From contig NZ_VCPC01000005.1 of the NCBI RefSeq assembly GCF_005938225.1, positions 1 through 64,000 on the forward strand: 64,000 nt of DNA, in the 5' to 3' direction. The notes below the pieces were generated by a model, which saw only the letters and a list, made by a program, of their open reading frames with translations, made no database searches and was not told where the DNA came from. The translations under genes and the position numbers were made by a program. Shown piece after piece: positions 32,510 through 43,297 of this stretch (within the stretch, counting starts at the first letter, position 1; the number at the start of each line of letters is the position of its first letter). Origin of the DNA: Arenibacterium halophilum (GTDB lineage: Bacteria; Pseudomonadota; Alphaproteobacteria; Rhodobacterales; Rhodobacteraceae).

Positions 32510-32856
32510 CAGGCAAACACGCCCGCGTCCACGGCATCGATGTATTCCAGCACCTGCTGGGCCTTGCCATCCTGAACCAGTTGCATGGCCGTGCGCCCGT
32601 CAAACCCGGCCAATGGCTCTGAGCGATACCAGGCATAGGCCATCAGGCCCGAGCCAAATCGCGGCTCGACCTTGTTCAGCACCTCGACAAGCTCGCGCAG
32701 GCGGCGCTGGGTCTTGTCGGCCTGAATTCGGGTGCGCCGCTGCAACGCGTCCTTGCTCAGCCCGATGGTCATGGCGATTTCATCAGCAGAGGTGCGGAGC
32801 ACGGCCGCGATCTTGCGCGGTTCGAACTGACCCGATTCCGAAAACTGTGCGATCAT
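32509..32856 (-). CDS. Xre/MbcA/ParS-type antitoxin of the RES system
   Basis: 115-residue protein with an N-terminal helix-turn-helix-like part (FEPRKIAAVLRTSADEIAMTIGLSKDALQRR, about residues 11-41). The C-terminal DUF2384/MbcA-ParS domain contains WYRSEPLAGFDGRTAMQLVQDGKAQQVLEYID, the segment that plugs the RES toxin active site in known pairs. It neutralises the downstream toxin and probably represses the pair by binding the direct repeats in the promoter. Confidence 0.88.
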   Translation of the reverse strand: MIAQFSESGQFEPRKIAAVLRTSADEIAMTIGLSKDALQRRTRIQADKTQRRLRELVEVLNKVEPRFGSGLMAYAWYRSEPLAGFDGRTAMQLVQDGKAQQVLEYIDAVDAGVFA

Positions 32857-32868
32857 GCTGAGGTTGCC

Positions 32869-32916
32869 TTATCACTGATATTCACGCAATATAGCGTCAT
32901 TATCGCTGAATTTCAA
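32869..32916 (-). promoter_or_regulatory. Promoter and direct-repeat operators of the RES/Xre toxin-antitoxin pair
   Basis: On the minus strand TTGAAA (32916-32911) and TATATT (32893-32888) are separated by exactly 17 bases, a strong sigma-70 promoter about 30-60 bases before the antitoxin gene. Two near-identical 15-base direct repeats, TTATCACTGATATTC (32869-32883) and TTATCGCTGAATTTC (32900-32914), lie 31 bases apart. They overlap the promoter and suit cooperative binding by the Xre antitoxin. Confidence 0.7.
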
Positions 32917-32979
32917 GTCAGGCTGGCGACATTCAGGAAAGCCGCTGCGCGAGGCTATCGGGCCACGGGCTGACCGGGT

Positions 32980-33705
32980 TCAGCCGACCGCCTGACCGGG
33001 ATGTGCGCGATAGCCCAGCTGCTCTGACAGTTTCTGTGCCTGCAACCGGATTTCGCGCAGCGCTTCCTGGCCTGCGTCGCCGTCAAATCGTTCCAGCAGG
33101 CCAACGACCGAGAGCGCGCCGATCAGCTCTCCCTTCGGGCCAAGAACTGGCGCGGCGATGGCCGAGGATGTCCTGTCGCGTTCCCCGCGCGAGATGTAAT
33201 AGCCCTGCGCGCGGACCTGGTCGTACAAGTCACCCGGCTCGCCCGTGAAAGCACAGAGCACATGGCCCCCTGCGCCCGAATCCAGCGGCAGCATGGCGCC
33301 TTCTTCCAGATGGTGGCGCAGCATCCGCCGGGCGTGGTGCCGATACAGGCAGACGCGGTGATTGCCCTGCCGCACATAAAAGGTAGAGGTTTCGTCAAGC
33401 TGTTCGGTCAGATGGGCGAGAACCGGGCGGACATAGGTTTCAAGGCGGTAGGAGTTGTGAAAGATCACACCAAGCCGCCACAGCGACGGGCCCAGCCGGA
33501 AATATCCCTCTTCATCGCGGTGCAGATAGGCATAGCGTTCAAGCGAGGCCGCCAGCCGCAGCAGGGTCGAGCGATAAAAGCCCGTCCGCTCGGTCAGCTC
33601 CTTCAGGGTCAGCTTTTCAGTGCCGTCGGCAAAGGCCTCCAGAATATCCAGAGCCCGCTCGACGGCTTCGACCTTCTGCATCCCGCTTCCTGTGTCTTTT
33701 CCCAT
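32980..33705 (-). CDS. IclR-family transcriptional regulator
   Basis: 241-residue regulator. The N-terminal winged helix is at about residues 10-70 (VERALDILEAFADGTEKLTLKELTERTGFYRSTLLRLAASLERYAYL). The effector domain carries the typical LPLDSGAGGHVLCAF and SSAIAAPVLGPKGELIGALSVVG. IclR proteins often control aromatic and organic-acid catabolism. It lies 42 bases behind the SMP-30 gene on the same strand, so it may be the last gene of the TAXI-TRAP/CoA-transferase operon, controlling it through the palindrome near 38859. Confidence 0.9.
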   Translation of the reverse strand: MGKDTGSGMQKVEAVERALDILEAFADGTEKLTLKELTERTGFYRSTLLRLAASLERYAYLHRDEEGYFRLGPSLWRLGVIFHNSYRLETYVRPVLAHLTEQLDETSTFYVRQGNHRVCLYRHHARRMLRHHLEEGAMLPLDSGAGGHVLCAFTGEPGDLYDQVRAQGYYISRGERDRTSSAIAAPVLGPKGELIGALSVVGLLERFDGDAGQEALREIRLQAQKLSEQLGYRAHPGQAVG

Positions 33706-33747
33706 GACGATCTCTTGCCATGCGGATGCGGTATTTACCAGAACGCG

Positions 33748-34662
33748 CTAGCGAAATGGCAGCGGATCGGCCGCGACATCCATCTGCGCGCACAGGATCG
33801 TGCCGGTCGAACTGTCGGTGATGAACATCCGGTCCATATCCGGGCCGCCATAGGCCAGGTTGGTGGTGGTCAGGCCCCGGCAGGATCGCACGATGCGGCG
33901 CGGCTGGCCCAGCTTGTCGACCTGAAAGATGCAGCCAAGACCGGCATGGGCCACAGCGACATTGCCGTCGCGGTCAAGCGCCATGCCATCGGGGCCGGAA
34001 TTGCCGCCGAAAAAGCGGGCAAACACCTGCACCTTGGTGGTGCCGCCTTCCGGCAGCAGTGGCATCCGCCAGACCTCGTTCGAGCGGGTCATGGCGACGT
34101 AAAGAAATTTCTCTTCCGCATCGAGGATCAGCCCGTTCGGCGAGGGGCCGTTGCTGATCAGGCAGTCAAGCTGCCCGTCGGCGCCAAGGCGATAGACCCG
34201 GCCGGTTGGGTCGTGCATCCCGGTCTGGCCCTGATCGGTAAAGTACAGATCGCCGTTGCGCGCGAAGATCAGATCGTTCGGCCCCCGGAACCGTTCGGCC
34301 CGGCGACGTTCCAGAACCGGCGTGACCTGCCCGCTGTCGCGGTCCAGCCGCATGATCCCGTTGCGATAATCGGCCAGCCAGATGTGCCCGTCCGGCGCGA
34401 ATTTCAGCCCGTTGGGTTCGCCATCATATTCCGCGACCTGGGTCCAGGTGCCCGACGGGTCAATCCGAAACACGCGGCCATGCGGAATGTCGGTGCACCA
34501 CAGGTTGCCCTCGGCATCAAAGGCCGGGCCTTCCAGGAAGCTGTCCAGCGGCGCGCCCTTGTTGGCTGCGGCCCAGGCGGTGTCGCGCCCGGTGCGGCGC
34601 AGCTCGGTGGGCATTTCGGTGAACACCTCGGTCGCGATTTCGGGCGGGGGCAGCATCCACAT
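33748..34662 (-). CDS. SMP-30/gluconolactonase family protein
   Basis: Six-bladed beta-propeller lactonase, 304 residues. The metal-binding Glu is in FLEGPAFDAEGNLWCTDI, the Asn in FRGPNDLIFARNGDLYFTD, and the Asp in NSGPDGMALDRDGNV, the standard trio of the family. Such enzymes hydrolyse lactones of sugars or organic acids. The ATG overlaps the stop of the CoA-transferase gene by one base (TGATG). In this operon it could open a lactone form of the imported acid. The substrate is unknown. Confidence 0.88.
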   Translation of the reverse strand: MWMLPPPEIATEVFTEMPTELRRTGRDTAWAAANKGAPLDSFLEGPAFDAEGNLWCTDIPHGRVFRIDPSGTWTQVAEYDGEPNGLKFAPDGHIWLADYRNGIMRLDRDSGQVTPVLERRRAERFRGPNDLIFARNGDLYFTDQGQTGMHDPTGRVYRLGADGQLDCLISNGPSPNGLILDAEEKFLYVAMTRSNEVWRMPLLPEGGTTKVQVFARFFGGNSGPDGMALDRDGNVAVAHAGLGCIFQVDKLGQPRRIVRSCRGLTTTNLAYGGPDMDRMFITDSSTGTILCAQMDVAADPLPFR

Positions 34663-35897
34663 CAGCGTTTCCTTTCCGATTGCGACAGCACGCCAGAGGC
34701 CGTCATCGCGGCGACCTGTTCGGGGGAATAGCCGATGTCGGCCAGAATGTCGGCCCCATCGGCCCCGATCGCCGGCAGATCACCGCGCAAGCCGAACCGC
34801 GCGCTGCCAAAGCCGATGGGCAGGGCCGGAAGCGCCATTTCCTTGCCATCGTCCAGCGTCACATCGACCAACCCCCCCGAGTCGACCAGATGCGGGTCCG
34901 TCTTCATGGCATCCGGCGTGTTCACATCGGCCCAGGGCAGCCCGGCGGCATTGGCGGTGTCCACGATACGGGCGCGGGGATGTGCCTTCAGCCGCTGTGC
35001 AAGTTCGGGCACCAGGGTGGCGCGCGCGGCGACGCGGTCGGTGTTGGTGGCGAGCCGCGCATCATGGCCCAGATCGTTCCACCCGAAGGCGTTGCAAAGG
35101 CCCTGCCATTGCTTGTCGGTCACCGCCGACAGGAACAACTGTGCGCCGTCCGAGGTTTCGAAAATGTCGTAGACACCCCAGGCGGGGGTGCGCAGGCTCA
35201 TCGGTTGCAGGGGTTGTTCGGTGATCGCCGATTGCGCCATGTGCTGACCGACAAGGAACACGCAGTTTTCGAACAGGCCCGAGGTGACGTATTCGCCCTT
35301 GCCGGTGGCATTGCGACGGTTCAGCGCCGCCAGCGCGCCGATGGCGCCGAACATGCCGCCCATCACATCGTTCACCGAGGCCCCCGCGCGCATCGGCTTG
35401 CCGGGCAGCCCGGTCATATAGGCCAGCCCCGCCATCATCTGCACGACCTCGTCCAGCGCGGTGCGTTCTTCGTAGGGGCCTGCCAGAAAGCCCTTGAGCG
35501 AAACATAGATCAGCCCCGGATTGATCTGGCTGAGTGCCTCATACCCGAACCCCATCTTGTCAAGCGCACCGGGGCGGAAGTTCTCGGTAAAGATATCGGC
35601 CGTTTTCACCAGATCGCGGACAACCTTGCGGCCCTCATCGCTTTTGATGTCGATGGCGATGCTTTTCTTGTTGCGCGAGAACATCGCGAAATAACCGGTG
35701 CCCGATCCGCCAAGGCGGCGGGTGTTGTCGCCCTTGCCCGCCGGTTCGATCTTGATGACCTCGGCGCCAAGGTCGGCCAGCACCAGCCCGCAGGCCGGAC
35801 CCATCACCATATGCGAGAATTCGACAACCCGAATGCCGGCAAGCGGCAAGTCTTCTGTCGCGACAGCCCGGGCCGAGGTGGGGTGTGCGTCCTTCAT
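34662..35897 (-). CDS. CaiB/BaiF family CoA-transferase (class III)
   Basis: 411-residue CoA-transferase. The family opening is GIRVVEFSHMVMGPACGLVLADLGAEVIKIEP. NFRPGALDKMGFGYEAL follows, then the likely catalytic Asp in RTALDEVVQMMAG, and AGASVNDVMGGMFGAIGALAAL. It probably makes an acyl-CoA from an organic acid using succinyl-CoA. The start at 35897 has GGAGG upstream and overlaps the TRAP permease stop (ATGA). A divergent HMG-CoA-lyase-family enzyme at 38974 could cleave the product, giving an activation-and-cleavage pathway (inference). Confidence 0.9.
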   Translation of the reverse strand: MKDAHPTSARAVATEDLPLAGIRVVEFSHMVMGPACGLVLADLGAEVIKIEPAGKGDNTRRLGGSGTGYFAMFSRNKKSIAIDIKSDEGRKVVRDLVKTADIFTENFRPGALDKMGFGYEALSQINPGLIYVSLKGFLAGPYEERTALDEVVQMMAGLAYMTGLPGKPMRAGASVNDVMGGMFGAIGALAALNRRNATGKGEYVTSGLFENCVFLVGQHMAQSAITEQPLQPMSLRTPAWGVYDIFETSDGAQLFLSAVTDKQWQGLCNAFGWNDLGHDARLATNTDRVAARATLVPELAQRLKAHPRARIVDTANAAGLPWADVNTPDAMKTDPHLVDSGGLVDVTLDDGKEMALPALPIGFGSARFGLRGDLPAIGADGADILADIGYSPEQVAAMTASGVLSQSERKR

Positions 35898-37807
35898 GAA
35901 AGGGCCTCCGAATTCTGTTTCTGACGGTGCCGGGTCAGCAATTGCCACCCCAGCGCAAGAAGGATGACGATGCAGCCCGTGACGGTGGCGGCCATGTCGG
36001 GCCAGACGATGCCGACGCTGCCTGCCAGCAGCAGGGCGCGTTCGGGCAGGGTCAGCCGGGTCAGCCCGTGGCCCGCCAGCGCGGCGGTGGTGGCGATGAT
36101 GGCGACGCAGAACACCGCGATGGCGCCGATGGCCGGTTGCACCCCGCCTTCGAACATCAGCTCGGGGTGGTAGATCCACGCGATGGGCAGGATGAAGCCG
36201 ACAAAGGCCAGCCGCATCATCTGTGCAGCGGCGACCAGTGGCGAACATTGGGCGATGGCGGCAGCGGCGAACAGCGCCAGCGCGACAGGCGGTGTGATCG
36301 CCGACAGGACGGCATAGTAGAAGATGAACATATGCGCCTGAAGCTTGTCGATCCCCAGCTCGGTCAGCGCGGGGCCAGCGATGAAAACCACCGTCAGATA
36401 GGCCGCCGCCGTGGGCAGGCCCATGCCGATCACGATGGCGCAGGCCGCTGCCAGAAGCAGCGCGAAGAACAAGGTGTCGCCGCCCAGCGAGATGATCGAC
36501 TGGTTCAGTTTCACGCCCATGCCGGTGGCAGTGACGCCCGCCAGAACGATTCCGATGGCGGCGCAGATTGCGGCCAGCGCCAGCCCTTCCCTGCCGCCGG
36601 AAACGACCAGATCCTTCCACGCCGTGAATCCGGGGCGCAACTGCGGGAACAGCGTGGCAACCCCCATGGTGGTCAGCGTGGCGAAGAACCCGGCGTAGGT
36701 CGCGGAAAAGCCGGAAAACAGCAGCGCCAGCAGCATTGCGAAAGTGGCGAACAGGGTGACGCCCTGGGCCATGCGCTCGGGAGTCCAGCCGGTGGCCTCG
36801 GCCCCGGCGCCGGTCCCAAGGGTCAGGTCCAGCTTGCGGGCCTGCAGCGCCACGGCCACGCTGAGTGAGCCGATGAACATCAGCGCGGGCGCAATGGCGA
36901 CCAGCATGATGGTGGTATAGGGAATGCCCGTGACTTCGGCCATGATGAAGGCGCCCACGCCCATCACCGGCGGCAGCAACTGCCCAACGCAGCTGGCCGT
37001 CGCTTCGACCGCCGCTGCGAAGGGCGCGGAAAAGCCTGCGCGCCGCATCATCGGGATGGTCAGCACCCCAGTCGAGGCGACGTTGGCCGGAGCTGATCCG
37101 TTGATCGAACCGAACAGCGCCGAGGCGATGACCGCGCATTGCGCCGGCCCCGAGCGCAAGCCGCGCGTCAGGTGCAGCGCGATGAAGTTGAAGAATTCGC
37201 CCGCCCCCGTGATCCGTAGCGCGACCCCCAGCAGGATGAAGATCCACACCACGTTGATGACAGAGGTAAAGGCCACGCCATAAATGCCCTGCGGCGAATA
37301 GACGAGTTCAAGGATTTCCTCGGTCCAGAGCGGGCGGTGATTGAGCAGGCCCGGGATCAGGTGGCCAAAGAACAGGTAGGCGGTGAAGATCAGGATCACG
37401 CCCAGAAACAGCAGCCCTTCGGCCCGGCGGGCAGCATCGATCACCGCGATAATGCCCACGGCATAGCAGATCAGATCGGCGGTATTGGGAAGACCGGCGC
37501 GCATGGCGGCGATCTCTCCGTAGTTCAGCATGTAATAGACACCCGACCCGATGGCGAAGCCGATCATCACCAGCCGCACCACCACATCGCCCCAGAAGAT
37601 CAGCGCGCCCCGCGCCCGGTCGGGCCAGCCGCGCCCGGCCAGCACGGCGATCAGCGTCAGCGTCAGGAACATCGCGTTCATCAGGTCTGACGAGAACCGC
37701 CCGAAAGCGGTAGTATAGACCAGAAGGGCGGTGATGGCCGAGGCGCAGAGCGCCTCGACGATCTTGCCAAGGCGCTCGGGGCCCGGGCGTGCGGCGGTGG
37801 GTGTCAT
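35894..37807 (-). CDS. TRAP transporter fused permease (DctQM fusion, TAXI type)
   Basis: 637-residue fused TRAP permease. A DctQ-like part (to about residue 150) is followed by the DctM part, with ASALFGSINGSAPANVASTGVLTIPMM, ATASCVGQLLPPVMGVGAFIMAEVTG, and in the second half VIGMGLPTAAAYLTVVFIAGPAL and AVLSAITPPVALALFAAAAIA. The two halves of the DctM fold are both intact. The binding-protein gene lies 22 bases upstream on the same strand and the CoA-transferase gene overlaps downstream. It imports the acid used by the operon. Confidence 0.93.
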   Translation of the reverse strand: MTPTAARPGPERLGKIVEALCASAITALLVYTTAFGRFSSDLMNAMFLTLTLIAVLAGRGWPDRARGALIFWGDVVVRLVMIGFAIGSGVYYMLNYGEIAAMRAGLPNTADLICYAVGIIAVIDAARRAEGLLFLGVILIFTAYLFFGHLIPGLLNHRPLWTEEILELVYSPQGIYGVAFTSVINVVWIFILLGVALRITGAGEFFNFIALHLTRGLRSGPAQCAVIASALFGSINGSAPANVASTGVLTIPMMRRAGFSAPFAAAVEATASCVGQLLPPVMGVGAFIMAEVTGIPYTTIMLVAIAPALMFIGSLSVAVALQARKLDLTLGTGAGAEATGWTPERMAQGVTLFATFAMLLALLFSGFSATYAGFFATLTTMGVATLFPQLRPGFTAWKDLVVSGGREGLALAAICAAIGIVLAGVTATGMGVKLNQSIISLGGDTLFFALLLAAACAIVIGMGLPTAAAYLTVVFIAGPALTELGIDKLQAHMFIFYYAVLSAITPPVALALFAAAAIAQCSPLVAAAQMMRLAFVGFILPIAWIYHPELMFEGGVQPAIGAIAVFCVAIIATTAALAGHGLTRLTLPERALLLAGSVGIVWPDMAATVTGCIVILLALGWQLLTRHRQKQNSEALS

Positions 37808-37829
37808 CGGGTGTCTCCGGTGCCGGGAC

Positions 37830-38831
37830 TTACTTCAGCAGTCCGATTTCGCGGAAATACTTCGCGGAGCCGGGATGCAGTTCAGCCGACAGCGCGTCGA
37901 TTGCGGTGTTCGGATCCAGCAGGCTCAGCTGGTCGGAACTGGCGCGCATCTCTTCCACGTTGTCCCAGACGGCCTTGGTGATGTCATAGGCGGTCTGTTC
38001 GTCCATGTCCTTGGACACCACGATCATCATCGGGAAGGTCCAGCAATAGGCCGGGCCATCGGCCACCACATCGTCGCCATAGGCTTTTTTCAGCAACTCG
38101 GCGGGCACTTCGCGGAAGACATAGTAATCGCCGTTGGAAATGGCGCCGCGGAAATCGGCCAGCTTCTCGGGCTCGGGCGAGATGAACCGCACCTGCGCCT
38201 GACGCGACAGGTTGAACACGCCTGCCTGCGGCACGCCGCCCCAGACCAGCGTGGCGTCCAGCTTGTTGTCGCCCAGTTCTTCCAGCGCGGCGGTGTAATC
38301 GATGTATTCCGGCGAATAGTCGCTGTCGGCATCCAGGCCATAGGTCGAAAACAGCACCTGCGACACGCGCCCGCCATTACCGCCCGGACGCCCGATGCCA
38401 ACGCGCTTGCCTTCCAGATCGCCCAGGGTCTCGATCCCCGAATTCGCGAGCGTGACGTATTGCGCCATGCCGGTCGGGATCGCGAACAGCGCGCGCAGGT
38501 CCTTGTAGGCGTTGATCAGCCGTTCCGGATCTTCCTTGAAGCTGCCCTGCCCCGCGACGGCATCGGCATAGTGCGGCGAGCCGATCGGCGTCAGCTGCAT
38601 CCGCCCCATCGCGACCGAGCGCAGGCCCTTCACGGTGCCCGACCCGCCATCGGGTGTCAGCTGGTACTGGCCGTCTTTCGCCAGGATGTTCGAAAGCGCG
38701 ATGGCGAATTGATAGTCGTCCGAAGTTTGCGACACCGTTGCCATGTTCAGCTGGGTCTGGGCCACCGCGGGCGCGGCAATCGCGGACGCGGCAAGGAATA
38801 CGGCGGCAGCCGCGTTTTTGAATGTGAGCAT
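37830..38831 (-). CDS. TAXI family TRAP transporter solute-binding protein
   Basis: 333-residue periplasmic binding protein with a clear signal peptide ending PAVAQ (about residue 25). The mature N-terminus LNMATVSQTSDDYQFAIALSNIL and the segments GSGTVKGLRSVAMGRMQL, GKRVGIGRPGGNGGRVSQVLF and LHPGSAKYFREIG (C-terminus) follow the TAXI pattern, though the usual T-A-G-x-x-G-x-Y entry motif is altered to SQTSDDYQ. The ATG at 38831 has GGAGGAG; the much longer open frame upstream is on the opposite strand of the HMG-CoA-lyase-like gene. It is the first gene of the operon, directly behind an inverted-repeat operator. Confidence 0.9.
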   Translation of the reverse strand: MLTFKNAAAAVFLAASAIAAPAVAQTQLNMATVSQTSDDYQFAIALSNILAKDGQYQLTPDGGSGTVKGLRSVAMGRMQLTPIGSPHYADAVAGQGSFKEDPERLINAYKDLRALFAIPTGMAQYVTLANSGIETLGDLEGKRVGIGRPGGNGGRVSQVLFSTYGLDADSDYSPEYIDYTAALEELGDNKLDATLVWGGVPQAGVFNLSRQAQVRFISPEPEKLADFRGAISNGDYYVFREVPAELLKKAYGDDVVADGPAYCWTFPMMIVVSKDMDEQTAYDITKAVWDNVEEMRASSDQLSLLDPNTAIDALSAELHPGSAKYFREIGLLK

Positions 38832-38849
38832 AAGCTCCTCCCGATTAAA

Positions 38850-38868
38850 AAGTCTGTCTAGCAGACTT
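38850..38868. promoter_or_regulatory. Inverted repeat AAGTCTG-n5-CAGACTT before the TAXI operon
   Basis: A perfect seven-base inverted repeat with a TCTAG centre lies 19 bases before the binding-protein start and just downstream of the predicted promoter. Its location in the divergent gap suggests an operator, with the IclR protein encoded at the end of the operon as the likely binder. Confidence 0.55.
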
Positions 38869-38877
38869 ATGTTCTCC

Positions 38878-38907
38878 ACAATAGACATTTGAGCGGAATG
38901 CAGGCAA
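38878..38907 (-). promoter_or_regulatory. Predicted promoter of the TAXI/CoA-transferase operon
   Basis: On the minus strand TTGCCT (38907-38902) and TATTGT (38883-38878) are 18 bases apart. Transcription would start near 38871, right at the inverted repeat at 38850-38868, so a protein bound there could block elongation or initiation. Confidence 0.4.
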
Positions 38908-38973
38908 AGTGTCAAGCACAGGATGACTCGGCGCTGCCAGCCCGGCGGCGCGCAAGGCAGGAGGAACAGCCAG

Positions 38974-39939
38974 ATGGCAGCACACACAGGAACCGTTCTG
39001 ATCAGCGAAGTCGGCCCGCGCGACGGGTTGCAGGCGTTGAAACGCACCATGCCGACCGAGGCAAAGATCAACTGGATCAAGGCACTGGCGGCTGCCGGTC
39101 TGACCGAGATCGAAGTCGGCTCTTTTGTCAGCCCCAAGCTGCTGCCGCAGATGGCCGATTGCGCACAAGTTGTTGCGGCAGCGCGCGAGATTCCGGGGCT
39201 GACGGTTCTGGCGCTGGCCCCCAACCTGAAAGGCGCGGCCGCCGCGTTTGACGCGGGCGTGCACAAGGTTTCGCTGCCCGTGTCGGTGTCAGAGAGCCAC
39301 AGCAAGGCGAATATCAACCGCACCACCGAACAGGCGATTGCGGCGATTGCCGACATCAAAGCGCTGCGTGATGGGCTGCCCGACGATACGCCGGGCGCGA
39401 AAGCGGGCATCGAAATTGGCCTGTCCACCGCCTTTGGCTGCACCATCGAAGGCCCGGTGCCCGAGGATCGCGTGATCCGCATGGCGGCGCTGGCGATAGA
39501 GATGGGGGCCGAGGCGGTCGGCCTGTCAGACACCACCGGCTATGGCAACCCGGCGCAGGTGGGCCGCCTGTTCCGTCGCCTGATCGCCGAGATCGGGCTG
39601 GACCGGGTGGGCGGCGCGCATTTCCACAACACGCGCGGTCAGGGGCTGGCCAATGTCATCGCCGCGCTGGAGCAAGGCGTGACAACCTTTGACGCCTCGC
39701 AGGCCGGGCTGGGTGGGTGCCCCTATGCGCCGGGTGCTACGGGCAATCTGGTGACCGAAGATCTGGTCTGGATGCTGGAATCGATGGGGCTGGATACGGG
39801 CGTCGATATCGAGCGTCTGATCGGGGCGCGCGAGGTGTTGCTGGCCGGTCTGCCGGGCGAAACGCTTTATGGGCATGTGGCGGATGCGGGGCTGCCGCTG
39901 GGCTTTGAATATGCCAATCAGGCCCGCCCGGCTGCCTGA
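38974..39939 (+). CDS. Hydroxymethylglutaryl-CoA lyase family protein
   Basis: 321-residue TIM-barrel lyase that cleaves a 3-hydroxy-acyl-CoA to acetyl-CoA plus an oxo acid. All key residues are visible: EVGPRDGLQ (catalytic Arg-Asp), SFVSPKLLPQMAD, LSDTTGYGNP (metal Asp), AHFHNTRG (metal His-x-His and Asn) and GGCPYAPGATGN (catalytic Cys). The start at 38974 follows AGGAGGAA. Besides HMG-CoA, relatives of this family cleave citramalyl-CoA. Divergence from a CoA-transferase/TAXI operon makes a citramalyl- or related acyl-CoA lyase plausible. A hairpin terminator follows at once. Confidence 0.88.
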   Translation: MAAHTGTVLISEVGPRDGLQALKRTMPTEAKINWIKALAAAGLTEIEVGSFVSPKLLPQMADCAQVVAAAREIPGLTVLALAPNLKGAAAAFDAGVHKVSLPVSVSESHSKANINRTTEQAIAAIADIKALRDGLPDDTPGAKAGIEIGLSTAFGCTIEGPVPEDRVIRMAALAIEMGAEAVGLSDTTGYGNPAQVGRLFRRLIAEIGLDRVGGAHFHNTRGQGLANVIAALEQGVTTFDASQAGLGGCPYAPGATGNLVTEDLVWMLESMGLDTGVDIERLIGAREVLLAGLPGETLYGHVADAGLPLGFEYANQARPAA

Positions 39940-39946
39940 TAGAAAT

Positions 39947-39975
39947 GCCTCCTCGCGGGCGAACCGCGAGGAGGC
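39947..39975. terminator. Convergent terminator between the lyase and katG genes
   Basis: GCCTCCTCGCGG (39947-39958) pairs perfectly with CCGCGAGGAGGC (39964-39975) around a five-base loop, directly behind the lyase stop and nine bases beyond the katG stop on the other strand. TGTTCGATTT follows on the plus side and ATTTCTA on the minus side, enough for a shared terminator. Confidence 0.75.
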
Positions 39976-39983
39976 TGTTCGAT

Positions 39984-42320
<2,337 letters not shown>

Positions 42321-42357
42321 TTAGAATTATTTGAATTTGCATTTTCTAATCGCCACG

Positions 42358-42372
42358 ATAACCTGCGGTTAT
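42358..42372. promoter_or_regulatory. LysR-type ATAACC-TGC-GGTTAT site at the oxyR start
   Basis: ATAACCTGCGGTTAT is a perfect six-base inverted repeat with the ATA-n9-TAT spacing expected for an OxyR/LysR-family binding site. It touches the oxyR ATG (42371) and lies in the katG-oxyR divergent gap. OxyR bound here would repress its own gene. Confidence 0.55.
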
Positions 42373-43297
42373 GATAAACGTCACCTTCAAGCAGCTCCGA
42401 TATTTCGAGGCGCTGGCCCGGCACCGTCATTTTGGCCGCGCGGCCGAGGCCTGCGCCATCTCGCAGCCCGCTCTTTCCGTTCAGATCAAGGAACTTGAGG
42501 CGATGTTCGGCGCTTCGCTGATCGAACGCAACGCGCGCGATATTCGCCTGAGTGGGCTGGGCGAGGCGCTGTTGGTGCGCGCGCGCGACATCCTGCGCGC
42601 GGTGGACGAGTTGGAGGATCTGACCCGCAGCACCAAGGGCGCGCTCGCCGGGCCGCTGCGGCTGGGGCTGATTCCCACGGTGGCTCCTTACCTGTTGCCG
42701 GGCCTCATCACCCATATGGCCCAGACCTTCCCCGATCTGGATGTGCGCCCGCGCGAAACCGTGACACAGACCCTGATCCGCGATCTGATCGACGGGCGGC
42801 TGGACGTGGCGATTCTGGCGCTGCCGATTTCGGAACCGGCGCTGGTGGAAACCGCGCTGTTCGACGAGGAATTCGTGCTGGTGCGCCCGCAGGACGATGC
42901 CGACAAACCCGTCCCCCGCCCCGAGGCGCTGCGCGAGATGCGCCTGCTGCTGCTGGAGGAGGGCCATTGTTTTCGCGATCAGGCGATTTCCTTTTGCAAG
43001 CTGCCAAGTGCCCCGCCGCGCGACCTGATGGAGGGCAGTTCACTCTCGACGCTGGTGCAAATGGTGGGCGCGGGGATCGGCGTGACGCTGATCCCGGAAA
43101 TGGCGGTGCCGCTTGAATCGCTGAACGCGCGGGTGTCGCTGGCCCGCATGGCCGAGCCACGACCGAAACGCAGCATCGGCATGGTCTGGCGGCGCAGCAG
43201 CCCCCTGGCGAAAGAGCTGGCCGTGCTTGCAGAAGAGCTGAAAGGCTTTGTCGCCGCGCGCTTCCAGATTGCCGACGCGGGGCGCCACCCGGCCTAG
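42371..43297 (+). CDS. oxyR: LysR-family hydrogen peroxide sensor OxyR
   Basis: 308-residue LysR-type regulator. The N-terminal winged helix starts MINVTFKQLRYFEALARHRHFGRAAEACAISQPALS. The effector domain carries the redox pair in LLLLEEGHCFRDQAISFC, where the two Cys are nine residues apart exactly as in E. coli OxyR (C199/C208). Oxidation forms a disulfide that switches on katG. The gene diverges from katG and its last bases overlap the end of the convergent SRPBCC-oxidoreductase gene by four bases. Confidence 0.95.
   Translation: MINVTFKQLRYFEALARHRHFGRAAEACAISQPALSVQIKELEAMFGASLIERNARDIRLSGLGEALLVRARDILRAVDELEDLTRSTKGALAGPLRLGLIPTVAPYLLPGLITHMAQTFPDLDVRPRETVTQTLIRDLIDGRLDVAILALPISEPALVETALFDEEFVLVRPQDDADKPVPRPEALREMRLLLLEEGHCFRDQAISFCKLPSAPPRDLMEGSSLSTLVQMVGAGIGVTLIPEMAVPLESLNARVSLARMAEPRPKRSIGMVWRRSSPLAKELAVLAEELKGFVAARFQIADAGRHPA

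Noticed and set aside
34662-37247. An 861-codon minus-strand frame spanning the CoA-transferase and TRAP permease
   Set aside because: Only the C-terminal part from 35897 is the CoA-transferase; the rest is an out-of-frame reading of the permease gene.
37830-39536. Long minus-strand frame extending the TAXI binding protein through the lyase gene
   Set aside because: A signal peptide and GGAGGAG define the start at 38831; beyond that it is the antisense of the HMG-CoA-lyase-type gene.
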